Of a stretch of 64,000 nt of DNA, positions 27,982 to 37,270 are shown in pieces (position 1 is the stretch's first letter; each line of letters starts with the position of its first letter). Below the pieces are notes generated by a model. The model made no database searches. It was given only the letters and a program-made list of their open reading frames with translations, and was not told where the DNA came from. The translations under genes were made by a program, and so were the position numbers. This DNA comes from DATBVX01 sp963705495. Its GTDB lineage: Bacteria > Pseudomonadota > Gammaproteobacteria > Steroidobacterales > Steroidobacteraceae. The DNA is taken from the NCBI GenBank assembly GCA_963705495.1, contig CAVPJQ010000008.1:186001-250000 (forward strand). Direction: 5' to 3'.

Positions 27982-30141
27982 CTACACCAGATCGCGCAAT
28001 TCCAGCGCCACCAGCCGTTGCCAGAGCAATTCCTGCACGCTTGCGGGACGGTCGAGCTGCAGCCTGGCCAGAAACGGTCGGAGCGCAGCAGGAATTCCCC
28101 CGCGCAGCATTGCTGCTGCGATCGAGCCTGCTTTCCCCGTGAGAGTGCCGGTTCGCTCGCGCAACCGTCCAAGCGCTTTGGCGAGCACGATCTCCTCGCT
28201 GGTGAAGTCGGTGCCGAACGGGTAGTCGGAAAAAAGCCCGGCACGACGCTGGGCGGCCAGCATCTTGTCGAGCGACTCGGGCGTGTTGTGGCGATGGATG
28301 TCGGGAATACGATGGTCGCGAGACAATTTCCCCGCAGCCTGTGCCTGGCGCAGCAAATCCTCCTGGAAGCGCGAGTCCGCGATATTGATGAGCGCCGCGA
28401 TCACTTCCCGGTCCTCGCGGCCTCGAATCATCGCGATCCCGTATTCCGTGATCACGACATCGCGCAGGTGGCGCGGGATGGTGCAGTGACCGTAGTTCCA
28501 CACCAGGTTCGAAACGGTTCGGCCGGCGCGGCTGCGCGTACTGCGCACGCACAGTGCTGAATGCGCGCCAGGCAGGGCATGTGCCATGGCGACGAAGTTG
28601 TACTGACCGCCGACACCGCTCACGACCCTGCCGTCCGCAAGGCCGTCGGATATCGCGGCGCCGGTCAGCGTCACCATCATCGCTGTATTGATGAAACGGG
28701 CGTGCTGGCGCTGCTCGATGCGCAGTGCCATATCCGCGCCGTAAAGCTGATTGATGAAGCCGACGCTCGTCATGTTGAACTGGCGGCGCTCGCTTTCCGG
28801 CAGATCGCGCAGTGCTGCGTAGAACCCCCTGGGGCCGAGAAAGAACCCACCGTGCAGCAGCACACCATTCTTCAGGCGAACGCCGAGCGCTGACGCGGCG
28901 AGTTTGCGGCGCACCTCGGGACTGCCGAGATCCGCATCGAGCCAGGCCCCCGACGGCAGGCCGATGCGTCCGTCGGCGAACCTGCACTCGCTGTTGAAGA
29001 CGCCAACGTGCTGAAGCGTCGCAAAGTCGCTGGCGCTCAGCCGGCCCGCCAAACCCGCCGCAATCAGCTGCTCCAGCAGTTCGGGCGTGACGCGCTCGTC
29101 GATCGTGCCCTCATTGAGCAGGCGCTGCAGCTGCAGTTGCGGAAACACGCGCCGCTTCAGGATTCCGGAGCGATACAGGTCGAGGTAACCGTCGACGAAC
29201 ATCTCCGAGCAGCCGTAAAGACCCTGCTGAAAGGGCCCGGTGCCGCCGATCTCCTCGATGGTCCCAGCGCAGCGCGCGAGGATTGCGCCCTCATCGAGCA
29301 CCTGTCTCCAGGTCGGGTTCTGCCGGTGGCGCAGTTGCAGGCAATACACGATCGCATCGCCGAGCTCACCGATGCCGATCTGCAGCGTGCCGCCATCACG
29401 CACCAGCGCACTGGCGTGCATGGCAATCGCATAGTCGACCGTGCTGAGCGGCAGATTCGGCGGGCAGAACAGGTCGAAGTCATAGCGGGAATGATCGAGC
29501 AGGTAATCGAACTCACTCTCTGCGACTTCCGCATCCCCAAACATGAAGGGGAGCTGGCGATGCACCTCGCCAATGGCAAGCATGTCGTGACCCGCGTGCC
29601 GGGCGCGCCGCAGATGGGGCAGCAGGTCCAGCGTCACGTCCGGATTGCAGCTCAGGCTGAGGCTCGTGCGGTTCTCGACGGTGCGCCTGGCGACCAGGTG
29701 CGCGATCACGTTGACACCGCGACGCAGGACTTCGGCACCGACGTGCGTGTAGTTCGCGCTGAGGTAGTGTTGCTGGACGTAGGGCACGTTGAGATATGCC
29801 CCGGGCTCCAGGAAGAATTCAACCACCTCTATGTTTGTGGGCAGCGTTCCAGCGCGTACCGCAGCGACGTAGTCGAGCTCCGGGTAGTTGCCGAAGACGC
29901 GCGCGACGAACGGTTCGAGGAAGCGGCGCTCGAGCTCATTGGTGGCGGAGGGCTTGCGCAGGCTCAGCGCGGTGAAAATGCGCAGCTCGATCTTCGGATC
30001 TCGCACCGCGCGCCGATAGAACTCATTGACCAGGGGATTGGGCTTGCCGAGCGCCAGCGGCAGCGCCAGCACGATACGGCCGCCGAGACGGCGCAAAGCC
30101 GCATCGACGCATTCGCCGACATCGTCGAAGGCTTGCGTCAT
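27982..30141 (-). CDS. Acetyl-CoA hydrolase/transferase family protein
   Basis: 719 residues, longer than the usual 430-500-residue family members because of an N-terminal extension. The later half has the family signature: FINQLYGADMALRIEQRQHA, SGVGGQYNFVAMAHALPGAH, and GRTVSNLVWNYGHCTIPRHL, then the catalytic-Glu region ITEYGIAMIRG. Such enzymes move CoA between acetyl-CoA, succinate or other acids, or hydrolyse acetyl-CoA. The exact reaction is unknown. Stand-alone gene; an unusual inverted repeat follows its stop. Confidence 0.9.
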   Translation of the reverse strand: MTQAFDDVGECVDAALRRLGGRIVLALPLALGKPNPLVNEFYRRAVRDPKIELRIFTALSLRKPSATNELERRFLEPFVARVFGNYPELDYVAAVRAGTLPTNIEVVEFFLEPGAYLNVPYVQQHYLSANYTHVGAEVLRRGVNVIAHLVARRTVENRTSLSLSCNPDVTLDLLPHLRRARHAGHDMLAIGEVHRQLPFMFGDAEVAESEFDYLLDHSRYDFDLFCPPNLPLSTVDYAIAMHASALVRDGGTLQIGIGELGDAIVYCLQLRHRQNPTWRQVLDEGAILARCAGTIEEIGGTGPFQQGLYGCSEMFVDGYLDLYRSGILKRRVFPQLQLQRLLNEGTIDERVTPELLEQLIAAGLAGRLSASDFATLQHVGVFNSECRFADGRIGLPSGAWLDADLGSPEVRRKLAASALGVRLKNGVLLHGGFFLGPRGFYAALRDLPESERRQFNMTSVGFINQLYGADMALRIEQRQHARFINTAMMVTLTGAAISDGLADGRVVSGVGGQYNFVAMAHALPGAHSALCVRSTRSRAGRTVSNLVWNYGHCTIPRHLRDVVITEYGIAMIRGREDREVIAALINIADSRFQEDLLRQAQAAGKLSRDHRIPDIHRHNTPESLDKMLAAQRRAGLFSDYPFGTDFTSEEIVLAKALGRLRERTGTLTGKAGSIAAAMLRGGIPAALRPFLARLQLDRPASVQELLWQRLVALELRDLV

Positions 30142-30172
30142 CGGGACCGGTACACCCTACCGGGAGCGGAAA

Positions 30173-30904
30173 CTATTTCGGCAGCAGGCGCAATTCGAAC
30201 CGGACTCTGACTTCATTACCGACCACTGAGGTGTCTTTCCAATCGCCCTGGCCCACGCCGTAGTCGAGGCGATTGACTGTCACGCCGCCCTTGAGCCAGG
30301 CGACCGGCTTGCCTGCCTCCTGTACGGCCTGAAACGTAAATGGCAGTCGGACCTCGCGCGTCACGTCACGAACCGTGAGCTTGCCCGTCGCCTCGTACTC
30401 ACCGGCGGCCTTGCGCGTGAAGGCGGAGGTCACGAAATGGGCCGTGGGGTACTTCGTGGAGTCGAACAGGTCCTTGTCCCGCAACACTGTGTCGCGATCG
30501 CTGTCCTGCGTGTTGACCGACTGGGTCGTGACCTGCACATCGAAGTGGCTGGCGGCAAGGTTGGCGTCGGCGAAGAAAATCTGGGCCGAGAATTTGTCGA
30601 ACCGGCCATCGACATCGCCGCCACTCTGCTTCGCCGTGAAGCCCAGCCAGCTCTTGGCCGGATCCACGCTGTAGGGGGGAGCGCCCGGGGTGGGAGTCGC
30701 CGCCGGAGTCGGAGCGGCTAAAGGTGTCGCCGCGGTCGCCGGAGGCGCTGCGGGCACCGGAGTCGCCGCGAGCACCGGAGTTACCGCGGCAGCGGCGGGA
30801 GTCTGCGTCGCGGCTTCGGCTGGCGAGGGGCTCGGCCCAGGACCGCAAGCCAGCACCATCGTGGAGCAGAGCACGAAGAACAGAGTGGCGTGCGTTCTAC
30901 GCAT
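30173..30904 (-). CDS. YceI family lipocalin-like lipoprotein
   Basis: 243 residues. Signal peptide with lipobox-like FVLCSTMVLAC, then a linker of Ala/Pro/Thr (about 25-80, for example PAAAAVTPVLAATPVPAAPP) and a YceI domain (YSVDPAKSWLGFTAKQSGG to the C-terminus), an isoprenoid-quinone-binding barrel in known structures. Three bases separate its start from the stop of the cytochrome b561 gene, the classic YceI-cytochrome pair. The Pro/Ala linker probably spans from the membrane to the domain. Confidence 0.92.
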   Translation of the reverse strand: MRRTHATLFFVLCSTMVLACGPGPSPSPAEAATQTPAAAAVTPVLAATPVPAAPPATAATPLAAPTPAATPTPGAPPYSVDPAKSWLGFTAKQSGGDVDGRFDKFSAQIFFADANLAASHFDVQVTTQSVNTQDSDRDTVLRDKDLFDSTKYPTAHFVTSAFTRKAAGEYEATGKLTVRDVTREVRLPFTFQAVQEAGKPVAWLKGGVTVNRLDYGVGQGDWKDTSVVGNEVRVRFELRLLPK

Positions 30905-30907
30905 CGA

Positions 30908-31468
30908 TCACCTCGGCGTTCGGGATGAAAACGGCGACATGCGCCGCAGCACGTCATCTTTGAGCACGAAATGATGCTTTAGTGCCGCGACGATGTGCAG
31001 CACGGCGAGCGCCACCAGGATCTTGAACAGCGTCTCGTGCACCTCGTGCATCACGTCCGCTGTTTCCTTGTCAGGCGTCATGAGGTTGGGCAACGTAAAC
31101 CAGCCGAAGTAGCTCACCGGAAAGTTGGAGGCGGTGGACAGCATCCACCCGGTGATCGGCATGGCGAACAGCAGGAAGTAAAGGCCGAAGTGCGTCACGT
31201 GCGCCAGCACCCGCTCATAGGGCTTGAGCGTATCGGGCAGGAGCGGCGCGGGATTCATCCAGCGCCATAGCAGCCGCAGCGTGGCGAGCGCCAGGATCGT
31301 GATGCCGATGGATTTGTGCCGGGCCAGGACTGCAAATTTTTCCAGACCCAGGGGCAGGTGATGCGCAGTTCGCGCCAGCAGGTATTGCACGATGATCAGC
31401 GCCACGATCACCCAGTGAAAGGTCTGTGAGAGCGCGCCCCATCGAGTCACGGTATTGCGAAACTGCAT
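30908..31468 (-). CDS. Cytochrome b561 family protein
   Basis: 186 residues from the ATG at 31468 (MQFRNTVTRWGALSQTFHW), chosen because GGAGAGG precedes it; a longer upstream reading has no family resemblance. Four transmembrane helices with haem-ligand histidines are visible: SQTFHWVIVALIIVQYLL, LARHKSIGITILALATLRLL, GLYFLLFAMPITGWML and VHETLFKILVALAVLHIVAA. It is a membrane di-haem cytochrome that moves electrons from the quinone pool. It precedes the YceI gene by 3 nt and is divergent from a second YceI gene. Confidence 0.92.
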   Translation of the reverse strand: MQFRNTVTRWGALSQTFHWVIVALIIVQYLLARTAHHLPLGLEKFAVLARHKSIGITILALATLRLLWRWMNPAPLLPDTLKPYERVLAHVTHFGLYFLLFAMPITGWMLSTASNFPVSYFGWFTLPNLMTPDKETADVMHEVHETLFKILVALAVLHIVAALKHHFVLKDDVLRRMSPFSSRTPR

Positions 31469-31650
31469 GGCCTCTCCAGGGTCGGAAGTGAGTCTGGGTC
31501 TGCGGGAGCTACCCGAAGCGTGCCACCATAATGGAATCGCTCGATAGTGCTCAACTTCGCCTTGCGTCCTGCCGCTCATCACCGCGCTCCCTATGGCATA
31601 GTGGGTCGCAGCCTGACTCTCACTTTCTCACCCTGAATAGACGGTGAACC

Positions 31651-32364
31651 ATGCTTCGCCTGCTTCGTTCGATCGCGCTCCTGGCTTTGTGCGCCACGCT
31701 CGTGGCGTGCCCCAAGGCGCAACGTCCTGAGGTTCCGACCGGGCCGACACCGACGACGGGAATTCCGGAACGTGACATCAAGGGTGCAACGGTATTTCAG
31801 GTCCGATCCGAGGAGTCACTGGTGCGTATCCTGACGTACAAGGGCGGAGCGTTTTCCGCCGCGGGCCACAACCACGTCATCGCATCTCACAACCTCACCG
31901 GCAAGGTGTACGTGCACGAGGATATTGCCCATTGCGCCTTCGACCTGGTGATGCCGGTGACGCTGCTGGAGGTCGACGAAGCCAACCTCCGGGCGCAGGA
32001 GGGCGAGGATTTCAAGGCCGAGGTCCCCGACTCCGCCAAGGAGGGCACACGCAAGAACTTGCTCGGAGAATCGCTCCTTGACGGTGAGCATTATCCCGGA
32101 ATCGAGCTGAGCTCGACGACAATCGAGGGCACGCGGGAATCAATGCGGGCGACGGTGAGAGTGAAGGTGAAGGACCAGGAACACGATATCCAGGTCCCGG
32201 TCGCAGTGAAGTACGAAGGGGATCACCTCACTGCAAGCGGAGAATTCACCGTCAAGCAATCCGAGCTTGGTCTCAAGCCCTTCAGCGTGCTCGGTGGCGC
32301 GCTGCAGGTGCAGGATCAGATGAAGGTGAAGTTCTCGGTGCTCGCAGCGAAGAAGACGGGCTGA
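31651..32364 (+). CDS. YceI family lipoprotein (second copy)
   Basis: 237 residues with a lipobox (LCATLVACPK), a Pro/Thr-rich spacer and a YceI-like domain (TVFQVRSEESLVRILTYKGG, FSAAGHNHVIAS, then VRVKVKDQEHDIQVPVAVKY). It differs clearly from the YceI protein at 30173-30904, so it is a divergent paralogue. It is transcribed away from the cytochrome b561 gene (182-bp shared gap) and is convergent with a BamA-like gene, 13 nt apart. Confidence 0.85.
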   Translation: MLRLLRSIALLALCATLVACPKAQRPEVPTGPTPTTGIPERDIKGATVFQVRSEESLVRILTYKGGAFSAAGHNHVIASHNLTGKVYVHEDIAHCAFDLVMPVTLLEVDEANLRAQEGEDFKAEVPDSAKEGTRKNLLGESLLDGEHYPGIELSSTTIEGTRESMRATVRVKVKDQEHDIQVPVAVKYEGDHLTASGEFTVKQSELGLKPFSVLGGALQVQDQMKVKFSVLAAKKTG

Positions 32365-32377
32365 GGCGAACGGCTGT

Positions 32378-34060
32378 TCAAAAACGCTCCTTGGTCTCAA
32401 CGAGGAGTTGCACCTTGCTGATCGACGGATCGCCATCGAGTGGAAACGCCAGGTCGATGTGGATGATGTTGCCGAGCCCGGAGCGGCTGCTGCCCAGGCG
32501 CAGGCCGATGCCAATGTCCTTCAGCAGCCCGAGGCTCGGAGTATTCAAGGGCGCCTCGCCCCAGGTGCGACCCATGTCGATGAATGCCGCTGCACCCACG
32601 CGGAACAGCCTAAATGGGTACCAGTCGGTGAAGTAGCGCTGCTCCAGAGTCAGGAGCGCGCGGGCTTCGCCGCCCTGATAGCGAAGCGGGTATCCACGCA
32701 GACCATTGTCGCCGCCCAGCAGGATCTGATTGTCCAGATCGAGGTTGTGACCTGCGGTCCCCTGTAGCGTCGCGAAGAACAGCCAGTTGTGCGACTGCTG
32801 GGTGTAGTAGCGAATCCCGGCGTCCAGGATCGTGTTGCGAGCGTCGCCGTCCTCGTAGCGACCGCTGAGCGAACCGGAGTACAGGAGAGTCGACGCCGGT
32901 GTCGGCGACATGCCGTGGCCGGCGGCGGCTTCGAATACCACAGCGCGCCGATCCGCTCCGAACGCGGGATCGCTGAATCCCAGCCGCCCGGTGACACGCG
33001 TACCAAGGAAGAAATCCTCGGTGCGTTCGATTTCGTCGTGATTCCTGAGCTTGAGATAGCTGTCCTCGACCAGGTCGAAGCCGATCCAGGGGTACGCGAG
33101 CTTGCGGTCTTCGGGCACTAGGTTCGTGGCGTCGACCTCTGGCAGCGCCTCAAACAGGCGTTCGTCGAACGTCACACCGAACGTCAGGCGCCGTGCCCAG
33201 CGTTCTTTCAGTCCCGGTGAGAGGCCCGCATACAAGTCCACGAACCGGCGCTGCTCGCGGAACTGATCGACGATTTCGCCCAAGTCGTAAAGGGAGTCGA
33301 CGTGCTCATCGTCGGCGAGCGCGATCCCTCCCGCACGCCGTGTATCGAGCGAGTAGAAGGGTCGGTCTACGAGCAGTTCGTGGCGCGAACCGTCACTGTT
33401 GTTGGCGTAGCTCGCCTGCAGGTTGATGCGGGTTCCGGAGAGATTCGCATCCTTGAATTCGATCAGGTTCTCGTCGCGATCGATTCCGGACTTGTGGGAG
33501 GCGGAGATCGATTGCCCCCAGCCGAGGAGGTTCAGCTCCTCGAGCTCGATCCCCGCCGTATTTTGCCCACCGTGCCGGCCGAAGGAGATGCCCGGGTTGA
33601 GTGTCCACACGTCGCGCGTCCTGACTTCGACGTCGACCTTGCCGTCGTGATACGCGACGGGCCTGATGTTGGCGTCATAGAGGTAGCGTGCGGATCGCAG
33701 CAGGCGCTCGGATTCCTCCATGAGCCGCTTCGAATATGGATCGCCGCTGCCGAACAGGAGCTGGCGCCGAATGACCTCCTCGCGCGTAGTGATGTGCAGC
33801 TGGTTGGCGAGGCGGAACAGTGCCGTGTCTTCCTTCGGATCCTCCGGATCGAAGATGTTCTGGTTGACGATCCGGATCTCGCCGAACGACGCCCCGGCGC
33901 TCTCGAGCTCGGCGTCAGACGGAAGCCACGACGGTCCGGGGTGCGGCGGCGGAGGGGCTTCGGTCGCAGTGCCGGCAGCGCCGCTAACCTGCGAGAGCAG
34001 GGCGATCAACAGCGCCGGCAGCAATGAACAGGTTGCGTGTCTCAGGGACTTCATCCGCAT
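32378..34060 (-). CDS. BamA/TamA-type outer-membrane barrel protein
   Basis: 560 residues: a signal peptide (LLPALLIALLSQVSGAAG), a POTRA-like region (about 55-145, GEIRIVNQNIFDPEDPKEDT and RRQLLFGSGDPYSKRL), then a 16-strand-type barrel. The conserved L6-loop motif is visible as LRGYPLRYQGGEA (VRGF/Y type). The last strand region is SISKVQLLVETKERF with terminal Phe. Such proteins insert or export outer-membrane components. It follows arnB on the same strand with a 59-nt gap and could be read through from the arn operon. Confidence 0.88.
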   Translation of the reverse strand: MRMKSLRHATCSLLPALLIALLSQVSGAAGTATEAPPPPHPGPSWLPSDAELESAGASFGEIRIVNQNIFDPEDPKEDTALFRLANQLHITTREEVIRRQLLFGSGDPYSKRLMEESERLLRSARYLYDANIRPVAYHDGKVDVEVRTRDVWTLNPGISFGRHGGQNTAGIELEELNLLGWGQSISASHKSGIDRDENLIEFKDANLSGTRINLQASYANNSDGSRHELLVDRPFYSLDTRRAGGIALADDEHVDSLYDLGEIVDQFREQRRFVDLYAGLSPGLKERWARRLTFGVTFDERLFEALPEVDATNLVPEDRKLAYPWIGFDLVEDSYLKLRNHDEIERTEDFFLGTRVTGRLGFSDPAFGADRRAVVFEAAAGHGMSPTPASTLLYSGSLSGRYEDGDARNTILDAGIRYYTQQSHNWLFFATLQGTAGHNLDLDNQILLGGDNGLRGYPLRYQGGEARALLTLEQRYFTDWYPFRLFRVGAAAFIDMGRTWGEAPLNTPSLGLLKDIGIGLRLGSSRSGLGNIIHIDLAFPLDGDPSISKVQLLVETKERF

Positions 34061-34119
34061 GTGCGGTCACTGCGACACGCAGCGCCTCGCACAGGGTGAG
34101 ACGGCGCCTCACGCCCGGA

Positions 34120-35244
34120 TCAATCGCGACGCAGGATGCTCCACAGCGTTTTCACAACACGCTCGACGTCCTCATCCCGCATGCCGGGAAAGAGCGGCAG
34201 GGTGAGTGTCTCGCGGCCGATACGCAGGGCATTCGGCCAGTATTCGGGCAGGTAACCGAGCTGTCGATAGAAGGTCAGCGCCGGGATGCTGGGATAGTGA
34301 ACACCGCTGCCGATGCCCTGCTCGTGCAGCGCGCGCTGCAGGCGCGGCCTCGTGAAGCCGAAGCGTGCGTAGTCGATGAGCACCGTAAAGATATGCCAGG
34401 AATGATTCTCATCGCCCCGTTCCGGCAGCAGCAGGCCGTCCTGCTCTTCGAGCACTTCGAAGTAGCAGGCTGCGAGCTCACGGCGGCGGCGATTGAAACT
34501 CTCGAGCTTCGCAAGTTGTGCGATGCCGATGCAGGCCGAGACGTCGGAGAAGTTGTACTTGCCGCCGGCACGCACGACATCGAGCTCGCCCTCGGCGTTG
34601 CGCTGGATGCCATGAAAGCGAAGTTGCTCGACGACCGCCAGCACGGCTGGATCTGCCGTCACCAGCGCGCCGCCTTCGATGGTCGTGATGTTCTTGTTGG
34701 GGTGGAAGCTGAAGCAGACGATGTCGCCGAATGAGCCGATTCTTCGGCCGTGGCACGCAGAACCAATAGCGTGCGCTGCGTCCTCGATGACGCGCAGACC
34801 GTAGCGCGAGGCGATGGCGTGTACCGCATCGAGGTCCGCGGACAGGCCGGCGAAATGCACCGGCATGATGGCGCGCGTGCGCGGCGTCAGCGCCGCCTCG
34901 ATCTGTGCCACCTCGATATTGCGGTTGCGCAGCCCCACGTCGACGAAAACCGGCACCGCGCCGACGCGCACCACCACGTTTGCGGAGGCTGCGAAGCTCA
35001 TCGCCGGCACGATCACTTCATCACCCGGACCCACGCCGACCGCGCTGAGCGCCATCTCGAGTGCGCCGGTGGCCGACGTGCAGGTGCGAACCTGCTGGTC
35101 GCCGCCGAGGTACGCGGCGAGCTCGCTCTCGAAGCGGGCCACCTGCGGCCCGGTCGTGATCCAACCGGAGCGCAGAACCTCCGCGACCGCTGCGATAGTC
35201 TGCTCGTCGATGAGCGGTCGGGTGAAAGGCAGGTAGTCCTTCAT
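34120..35244 (-). CDS. arnB: DegT/DnrJ/EryC1/StrS aminotransferase, ArnB-like
   Basis: 374 residues, a PLP-dependent enzyme. PLP features: CTSATGALEMAL (55-66), Asp155 in IEDAAHA and the Schiff-base Lys184 in FSFHPNKNITTIEGG. In the Ara4N pathway it turns UDP-4-keto-pentose into UDP-L-Ara4N with glutamate as donor. The fold alone does not fix the sugar, but its place at the end of a complete arn set does. It overlaps the flippase gene by 4 nt. Confidence 0.92.
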   Translation of the reverse strand: MKDYLPFTRPLIDEQTIAAVAEVLRSGWITTGPQVARFESELAAYLGGDQQVRTCTSATGALEMALSAVGVGPGDEVIVPAMSFAASANVVVRVGAVPVFVDVGLRNRNIEVAQIEAALTPRTRAIMPVHFAGLSADLDAVHAIASRYGLRVIEDAAHAIGSACHGRRIGSFGDIVCFSFHPNKNITTIEGGALVTADPAVLAVVEQLRFHGIQRNAEGELDVVRAGGKYNFSDVSACIGIAQLAKLESFNRRRRELAACYFEVLEEQDGLLLPERGDENHSWHIFTVLIDYARFGFTRPRLQRALHEQGIGSGVHYPSIPALTFYRQLGYLPEYWPNALRIGRETLTLPLFPGMRDEDVERVVKTLWSILRRD

Positions 35245-35621
35245 GGTGCAGCCCGGGCGAGAACCAGCACGCCGGCAACGATCAGCGCAATGCCGCCCAA
35301 CTTTGCGACCGTCAGTGCTTCACCGAACAGGGCCGCGGCAGCGAATGCATTGACGATATAGCCGATTGAAAGCATGGGGTACGCAATGCTGACCGGCACG
35401 CGCGATAAGGCCCCGAGCCACAGCACCACGCTGATCACGTAGCAGGCGAGCCCCGCCCACAGCGGTACGGTGCGCAACAATTCCTCGGCCGCGCTCCAGG
35501 AGACGTTCCCCGCATCGGACACCAGCGCGCCACTGGTGCGTGTCGCCGCCTTGAGCAGCAATTGTGCCGCCGCATTGAGCAGCACACCGCCGAGCAGCAA
35601 CGCCCAGGTGAGAGCGTTCAT
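35241..35621 (-). CDS. EamA/SMR-type transporter, ArnE/ArnF-like flippase subunit
   Basis: 126 residues with four predicted transmembrane helices (LTWALLLGGVLLNAAAQLLL, LWAGLACYVISVVLWLGAL, YPMLSIGYIVNAFAAAALFG, GGIALIVAGVLVLAR). SPVSIAYPM-type signature (VPVSIAYPML) is shared with ArnE/ArnF. In E. coli two proteins, ArnE and ArnF, act as a pair to flip undecaprenyl-phosphate-Ara4N; here I see just one gene, so it may act as a homodimer or its partner lies elsewhere. ATGA overlaps link it to arnT and arnB. Confidence 0.88.
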   Translation of the reverse strand: MNALTWALLLGGVLLNAAAQLLLKAATRTSGALVSDAGNVSWSAAEELLRTVPLWAGLACYVISVVLWLGALSRVPVSIAYPMLSIGYIVNAFAAAALFGEALTVAKLGGIALIVAGVLVLARAAP

Positions 35622-37270
35622 TGCCGGCTCACGATCAGGCGGCGCAGGTCACGAGCCCGGACCACCATCGGCACACCGTGCTGCTGCAGCAGTGCGTAGG
35701 TCTTTGGCTCGACGACCGCCAGCGCCTGCGGCAGGCCCTGCCACTGCGACTCGAAGGTCTCGAGGTTCGCTATACCCTTGTGTGGCTCGAACTGCAGGCC
35801 GAAAGTGAGCTCGCCCTTTTCGTCCACGAGCGTCATCGTGCGGCGGAGGTAGAACGGCAGGGACTGATCGTAGGTGCGAACGCTGTACATCGGTGCGTTG
35901 TGGTACAGGGCGGGTGGCAACTGGGCTGCGAGCGATTCGCCCGAATAGACCGTCTCCACCGCCCGCGCGCCCCACAGGAGAGCCGCCGCGCAAAGATAGC
36001 CGGTCGCGCCGACGATTGCAGCCAGTCGTTGGCTGTCGCCGTTGCGCATTGCCAGGACGCCGCCGATCAGGGCGATCACGGCGTCGGCGAACAATACCGG
36101 GCGCAGATCGAAAAACAATGTGCCGCGGGGTGACGACGGCACCAATCGAGGCAGCAGGATAGCAAGAACAAGAAAGGTTGCGCCGATAATGAAGAGCAGC
36201 ACACCCGTGTGGCGCAGGTCGCGACGCAGCCGCGTTTCCTCGCCCGTCGCCATCAACAACGCCACCGAGGGGAACATCGGCAGGATGTAAGGGACGAGTT
36301 TTGAGTCCGAGACGGAAAAGAACAATAGGACGCTCACGCTCCAGATCCACAGAAAGCGTCGCACGTCGAAGCGTCCCGGCGTGGCGGACGCGCGCCAGCC
36401 GGTGAGCAGCGCGCGCACCGTGGGTATCGTCCAAGGCAAAGAACCCAGCACGAGGATGGCGAGAAAGAACCACCAGGGCTCGTAGCGATCCGAGACCATC
36501 GTGAGATAGCGTGCGAAGTGCTCGCGCACGATGAAGAAATCGAAGAACTGTGGCACCGCGCGCTGCATGAGCAGCATCCACGGGAGCGTTAGCAGCAAGA
36601 AGAGCGCCAGGCCGCTGGTAATCGAGAGGTGGCGCCAGATCGACCAATGCCGCTGCACAATCGAGTACGCGAGCAGCGCGAGCGCTGGCAGGACCAGCGC
36701 TACCAGCCCTTTGGTCAGAAACGCCCCGGCCGCCCCGGCCCAGGCGAGCCACATCCAGAGCCTGCGCCTGGAATCGGTGGTGCGCGAGTCGTGGGCGATG
36801 CAGAACGCAGCGAGCATCAGCGTCGTGAACAAGGTAAGACTCATGTCGAGAGTCAGCTGATGCGCCATCAGGACGAGGAGCAGCGAACTGCCCGACATGA
36901 TTCCCGCGCGCCATCCGGCGGCGGATCCCCAGATGCGCCACGCCATGCCTGCACCGATCAGTACCGTGAGAAGTCCGCACAATCCGGTGTAGAAGCGTGC
37001 CGACCAGTCGCTCGTGCCGAATACCGCATAGCTTGCCGCGGTGGCCCAGTACTGCAACGGCGGCTTTTCGATGTAGACCAGATCGTTGAGTCTTGGCACC
37101 AGCCAGTTGCCAGAGTGCAGCATCTCACGCGGAATTTCCGCGTAGCGTCCCTCGTCCGGATTGAACAGCGCCCGGTGGCCGAGCAGTACGAACCAGGAGA
37201 GCGTGAACGCGAGAAGTGCTGCAAGCAGCAGGACCTCGCGACTCTGGAACCGGATGGTTGCGCTCCTCAT
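35618..37270 (-). CDS. arnT: Glycosyltransferase family 39, ArnT-like lipid A Ara4N transferase
   Basis: 550 residues, an integral membrane protein with about a dozen hydrophobic helices. The first periplasmic loop holds NPDEGRYAEIPREMLHSGNW and LVYIEKPPLQYWATA, the GT83/ArnT catalytic signature (DEGRYAE). The C-terminal periplasmic part is soluble. It moves L-Ara4N from undecaprenyl phosphate to lipid A phosphates at the outer face of the inner membrane, which lowers binding of polymyxin. Overlaps arnD by 4 nt. Confidence 0.92.
   Translation of the reverse strand: MRSATIRFQSREVLLLAALLAFTLSWFVLLGHRALFNPDEGRYAEIPREMLHSGNWLVPRLNDLVYIEKPPLQYWATAASYAVFGTSDWSARFYTGLCGLLTVLIGAGMAWRIWGSAAGWRAGIMSGSSLLLVLMAHQLTLDMSLTLFTTLMLAAFCIAHDSRTTDSRRRLWMWLAWAGAAGAFLTKGLVALVLPALALLAYSIVQRHWSIWRHLSITSGLALFLLLTLPWMLLMQRAVPQFFDFFIVREHFARYLTMVSDRYEPWWFFLAILVLGSLPWTIPTVRALLTGWRASATPGRFDVRRFLWIWSVSVLLFFSVSDSKLVPYILPMFPSVALLMATGEETRLRRDLRHTGVLLFIIGATFLVLAILLPRLVPSSPRGTLFFDLRPVLFADAVIALIGGVLAMRNGDSQRLAAIVGATGYLCAAALLWGARAVETVYSGESLAAQLPPALYHNAPMYSVRTYDQSLPFYLRRTMTLVDEKGELTFGLQFEPHKGIANLETFESQWQGLPQALAVVEPKTYALLQQHGVPMVVRARDLRRLIVSRQ

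Noticed and set aside
29008..30210. A 400-residue plus-strand reading frame opposite the acetyl-CoA hydrolase
   Set aside because: Antisense to the conserved enzyme and lacking any recognisable family features.
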